DNA from: an uncultured Porphyromonadaceae bacterium
GTDB lineage: Bacteria > Bacteroidota > Bacteroidia > Bacteroidales > Muribaculaceae
Direction of reading: 5' to 3'
NCBI GenBank assembly: GCA_902495075.1
Contig: CABUVO010000027.1
Location: 1-53,400, forward strand
Length of the DNA stretch: 53,400 bases
Made by a program: the position numbers and the translations under genes
Notes under the pieces: model-generated
What the model saw: only the letters and a program-made list of their open reading frames with translations
Told to the model about the DNA's origin: nothing
The model's database searches: none
Part shown: piece by piece, positions 50,629 to 53,400 of the stretch
Position numbering within the stretch: position 1 is the stretch's first letter
Layout of the letters: each line of letters begins with the position of its first letter

Positions 50629-51300
50629 TTATAGAAACTTAAGACGGTATTCTTTGCAGAATTCGGTTAATTGTTCCTCGGCGATACGTATGCCATGGAG
50701 GCGAGTGCGACAGGAGCGCACTGAATCGAAATAAGAGTCATTGGATTCACAGAGCTGGTAGCTTCTGAGCTGCCAGCTCTTTTTATTGCGGGTAATTTGG
50801 CGCATGAATGTATCCACACGCGAAGGCATGATGTGGCAGCAATAGCAATCTCCATTTTCGAACATAAGAAGTATGAGCTTGTGAATTGTTCTGCCCGGAC
50901 CTTTGACGTGCTGACGTTTCGAAGAAATGGTGATATGCAGTGAGTCCGGAAAGGCGTTATTGATTCTGCTCATAAATTCGCGGAATAGTTTGCCGTGTGC
51001 GCTGGTGTCGCGGATATTGTTCTGGAAAATATATTGATGAATCATTTCGTGCACCAATGTGCTGTCAATTTCCAGCTGAGTTTCCTCAATGGGGTTGCGG
51101 TAAAGGATGATATAGTCTTCGTGACGGCGAAACAAACCGCGACGTATACATTTGCGTCGAAATAACCCGTGATAGTTCTTTGAGCGAGGACGAACAAGAA
51201 TATTCACCGCCTTGAATTTCTTCGCCTCCCAGATGCCGGCATCGGCTATCCTTCCTATCCATTCGCTATGCCTTCCCCGCAAATATTCCTCTGTCAGCAT
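50629..51300 (-). CDS. SprT-like zinc metallopeptidase-domain protein
   Basis: The 223-residue protein has H84-EMIH-Q in 'STLVHEMIHQYIFQNN', the HExxH zinc site with the catalytic Glu, and a candidate third ligand H102. Residues about 130-220 contain Cys residues ('GDCYCCHIM', 'YQLCES') that could form a zinc ribbon, as in SprT/Spartan proteins. No signal peptide. Related proteins cleave DNA-protein crosslinks in eukaryotes; the bacterial role is not established. It follows the TlpA-like gene by 14 bases in the same direction. Confidence 0.85.
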   Translation of the reverse strand: MLTEEYLRGRHSEWIGRIADAGIWEAKKFKAVNILVRPRSKNYHGLFRRKCIRRGLFRRHEDYIILYRNPIEETQLEIDSTLVHEMIHQYIFQNNIRDTSAHGKLFREFMSRINNAFPDSLHITISSKRQHVKGPGRTIHKLILLMFENGDCYCCHIMPSRVDTFMRQITRNKKSWQLRSYQLCESNDSYFDSVRSCRTRLHGIRIAEEQLTEFCKEYRLKFL

Positions 51301-51314
51301 CTCGTATTTTATAA

Positions 51315-52931
51315 CTATTTCACTTCCCCGAATTTTTCGATTAGTATTTTTTCTACTTCCTCAGCAGAGGGATTCACAGCGAGGATTATGCCATCTTTAT
51401 CTACCATCACAATTTTTCCACCACCATTGCCGGCATGATATTTCTTCCAGATGGAATTGGCATCATCAAGTTCTACAAGGTTAAGCCACGGGTATCCATC
51501 GCGTTTAATGGCTTTAACCATTGCCTCGGTAGATGATTTCTCACGAGCAACGCCTATGATTTCAAATCCTTTGTCATGATATTTCTCATAGAAAGGAATA
51601 AACTCTTTGCTGTGACGGCGACAGCTGCCACACCATGACGCCCACAGATCGATTATGGCTACCTTCCCTCCAATCTTGTCAGATATTTTTACAATATTTC
51701 CCTCAAGATCAGGAGCGGAAAAATCTGTGTATTTCTTACCCGGTGCAGGATCTCCGGCTTCATACATCAAGCTTAACGTCTTATGATACGGATTATCGGT
51801 GAGAGTGTCCCGATAGTTTTCGATAAATATATCAAAAATCTTCTCCGGATGTGGATATCCGAAAGTTACAAGTTGGAGCATTTCGTAAAGATGTGCTGGA
51901 GAGGGTTTAGACAATTCTTCCTGATAAAATTGGCAGTTTACCTTATCACTAAGTTCGTAATATTCTTTCTTAACTCTTTTCCCCTCCTCTGAATATATCT
52001 TATCTTCTGAATATAAACGGTTGACTTCCTTGGAGAGACTGTCTTTCTGGCTTTTGGTGAGATTCCCCTCTTCCTTAAGTTTCTTTAAACTGTAAGCTTC
52101 CGGAGTGAGAATTTTTCCCGTTTTCTCCATATCTTCATAAAGTCTGCCAATGGGAGTTTCCTTAAGATTTAATTTGAGGTATGCCCTTCTTTTATTTTCA
52201 TATTCCTTGATAGCATTGGTTGCTGCGCCACCAGATATTATAGCATTTTCATTAAAGTCTTTAGGTATCTGAATCGATACGTCGGAGTCGGCAGAGGAAA
52301 AACATATATTTCTCCATGAGCCATTAAGATATTCTGATCCAATACATAATTTATAAACAAGAGGACTGTCTGTATAAAGGTCATAAGCAAATTTGCCATC
52401 GCGCACAGGGATAATTAAAGACTTATTGACACGTTGGTCAGCTAAAGCTTCCGATAATATAAACCAGGAAGAGGAGGGATGCCCTTCAATGGTACCATGA
52501 ATATGGGTTTTAAACGATTTACGCACTGTTTTATGAAGCTTAACACCTGCCACCTCCCAACTGTCAGGTTCTATGAAATCAATTACGGAATCGATGGGAT
52601 TGACAGGTTCGAAAACATACACTGAAGATACGTATGCCGAATCACCGAGAAAATATTTCTCATCAATCTTCAGCCCCTCAATATTCTTAAGCTTATAAGA
52701 ATTACCTGTGATGCGACCTTTCAGGATGGTATTCGATTGAGGACGTATCCACCAGCCCGGTTTGCTGTAGATGTCTGTATTGACGCGTGTCGCAGAATCT
52801 GTCAGTTCGATAGCGGTAATGCTGAAAGTGACAGGTCCGTTATCGAAATCTGGATTGACGATTATTTTTGAAAAAGCGGAGATTGTGGTGAAGAATACAA
52901 TTGCTCCGATGACGGCATATAGTTTTTTCAT
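51315..52931 (-). CDS. TlpA-like thioredoxin-domain protein
   Basis: The 538-residue protein has a signal peptide (about 1-20) without a lipobox. A long N-terminal region (about 25-390), beta-rich then helical with a Lys/Glu-rich segment, resembles DUF4369-type proteins. The C-terminal thioredoxin fold contains the redox motif in 'LWASWCGSCRRHSKEFIPFYEKY'. It should act in the periplasm as a disulfide oxidoreductase, perhaps for cytochrome maturation or surface proteins. A TATATTTG promoter lies just upstream. Confidence 0.85.
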   Translation of the reverse strand: MKKLYAVIGAIVFFTTISAFSKIIVNPDFDNGPVTFSITAIELTDSATRVNTDIYSKPGWWIRPQSNTILKGRITGNSYKLKNIEGLKIDEKYFLGDSAYVSSVYVFEPVNPIDSVIDFIEPDSWEVAGVKLHKTVRKSFKTHIHGTIEGHPSSSWFILSEALADQRVNKSLIIPVRDGKFAYDLYTDSPLVYKLCIGSEYLNGSWRNICFSSADSDVSIQIPKDFNENAIISGGAATNAIKEYENKRRAYLKLNLKETPIGRLYEDMEKTGKILTPEAYSLKKLKEEGNLTKSQKDSLSKEVNRLYSEDKIYSEEGKRVKKEYYELSDKVNCQFYQEELSKPSPAHLYEMLQLVTFGYPHPEKIFDIFIENYRDTLTDNPYHKTLSLMYEAGDPAPGKKYTDFSAPDLEGNIVKISDKIGGKVAIIDLWASWCGSCRRHSKEFIPFYEKYHDKGFEIIGVAREKSSTEAMVKAIKRDGYPWLNLVELDDANSIWKKYHAGNGGGKIVMVDKDGIILAVNPSAEEVEKILIEKFGEVK

Positions 52932-52953
52932 GACTCAATTAATTCGTAGGTTG

Positions 52954-52961
52954 CAAATATA
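52954..52961 (-). promoter_or_regulatory. -7 element of the TlpA-like gene (TATATTTG on the minus strand)
   Basis: An exact TAnnTTTG match; the start would be about 16 bases before the ATG. Confidence 0.55.
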
Positions 52962-53400
52962 GCGAATAAATTTCAATAAAAAACTCCTGGAAAAGTAAAA
53001 AGTCATAAACTTTGAGAAGTGACATTGAGAAGGTAAGAAGTAAAAGGTGCTCTAAATCCCGATTTATCGGGCTGCGCCCGATAAGGTGAAAGGTTATAGG
53101 TAATAGGGTAAAGGTGAATTGGCGCGCCTCAACGATTAGAGTCAATTAAATATTTAGATGCAAGGTGCGAAGGGTGAAGCCTGATTCAAATTGTCACGAA
53201 AATATTAACACGGAGGCACAGAGGTTTAGAGTAATGTGAAATGTTGAATGTGTAATGTTTAATTTTCAGGCGCATAGGGCTTTAACGACCTGATGGAGAT
53301 ACAGAGACAGTGGCTTAAATATCGAGTCAACCCTCGGAGAGGGTAATTGGTTATAACCCCACATCGACCGGGAGTTTCTGCAAGGAACGTACAACCGTCC
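52962..53400. other. Repeat-rich terminal spacer
   Basis: No coding frame is convincing. It contains a CCCGATTTATCGGG hairpin (53058-53071), AAGGTGAAAGG-like units, an ACACGGAGGCACA motif (53208-53220) that resembles the arm at 27226, a segment like the recF/upp spacer (TGAAATGTTGAATGTGTAATG, about 53236) and a short hairpin CCCTC-GGA-GAGGG near 53331. Confidence 0.45.

Noticed and set aside
53058..53101. CCCGATTTATCGGG hairpin as a terminator
   Set aside because: It lacks a T-run on either side and is surrounded by repeats, with no gene ending nearby.
1..53400. Insertion sequences, prophage or conjugative element
   Set aside because: No transposase, integrase, relaxase, capsid or terminase signature is seen in any frame.

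Overview
The window looks like a chromosome segment of a gut Bacteroidales bacterium, most likely of the Muribaculaceae or a close relative (inference). The signs are SusC/SusD outer-membrane pairs, an ECF sigma/FecR pair, BspA-like leucine-rich repeat proteins, Por-type C-terminal sorting tails, starts that lack Shine-Dalgarno sequences, and repeated use of the Bacteroidetes -7 promoter element TAnnTTTG (with a TTTG -33 box at two sites). Base composition is moderate and even, except for a more AT-rich GNAT module near 13.6-14.3 kb.

Layout. 0-3.5 kb: the end of an outer-membrane barrel gene, then an unannotated, highly structured RNA with its own terminator, then a two-gene secreted operon (a small beta-domain protein and a 799-residue LRR protein). 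3.5-7.9 kb: a RprXY-like two-component system divergent from a TonB-dependent receptor, with a four-half-site operator array between them. 8.3-13.2 kb: a leftward housekeeping block (recF, dciA-like, thioesterase, SIS isomerase, TPR protein, ribH), preceded by upp. 13.5-14.3 kb: a compact 50-residue protein/GNAT pair resembling a toxin-antitoxin module. 14.4-32.2 kb: a polysaccharide utilisation locus: ECF sigma and FecR (leftward), then GH27, SusC with an STN signalling domain, SusD, a GH43-like lipoprotein, two SusE/F-like repeat proteins, GH2, GH3 and an alpha/beta-hydrolase esterase. 32.2-35.6 kb: ribF, pfkA, a Fic protein with a BRO-type N-terminal domain, and tRNA-Tyr. 35.6-44.9 kb: hcp with a cupin, an aspartate aminotransferase, a YqiA-like esterase, sdaA, a LysR regulator, a split ThrE-type Ser/Thr exporter, a small membrane protein, a PAS protein and a DUF4332-like protein. 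45.2-48.2 kb: lysS and pgi. 48.3-52.9 kb: a solitary SusD fusion lipoprotein, a SprT-like protein and a TlpA-like thioredoxin lipid-free precursor. The last 470 bp hold only repeats.

How the genes work together. The PUL is self-contained: a glycan arriving at SusC/SusD should signal through the STN domain to FecR and free the ECF factor; SusE/F-like proteins bind glycan; GH27, GH43-like, GH2, GH3 and the esterase remove alpha-galactosyl, furanosyl/pyranosyl, beta-galactosyl/glucosyl and acyl groups, which suggests a branched, acylated, galactose-containing plant or mucin-like glycan (inference). Serine deamination (sdaA), a LysR regulator and Ser/Thr export sit together as a serine-overflow module.

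Most noteworthy unexplained material: the structured RNA at 433-640; two copies of a hairpin element near 43.4 and 45.1 kb that keep identical blocks but swap stem sequences; 7-bp TTAGG-type arrays that start inside gene 3' ends and supply their stop codons; a 60-bp intergenic repeat in two orientations; and the operator array at 5756-5794.
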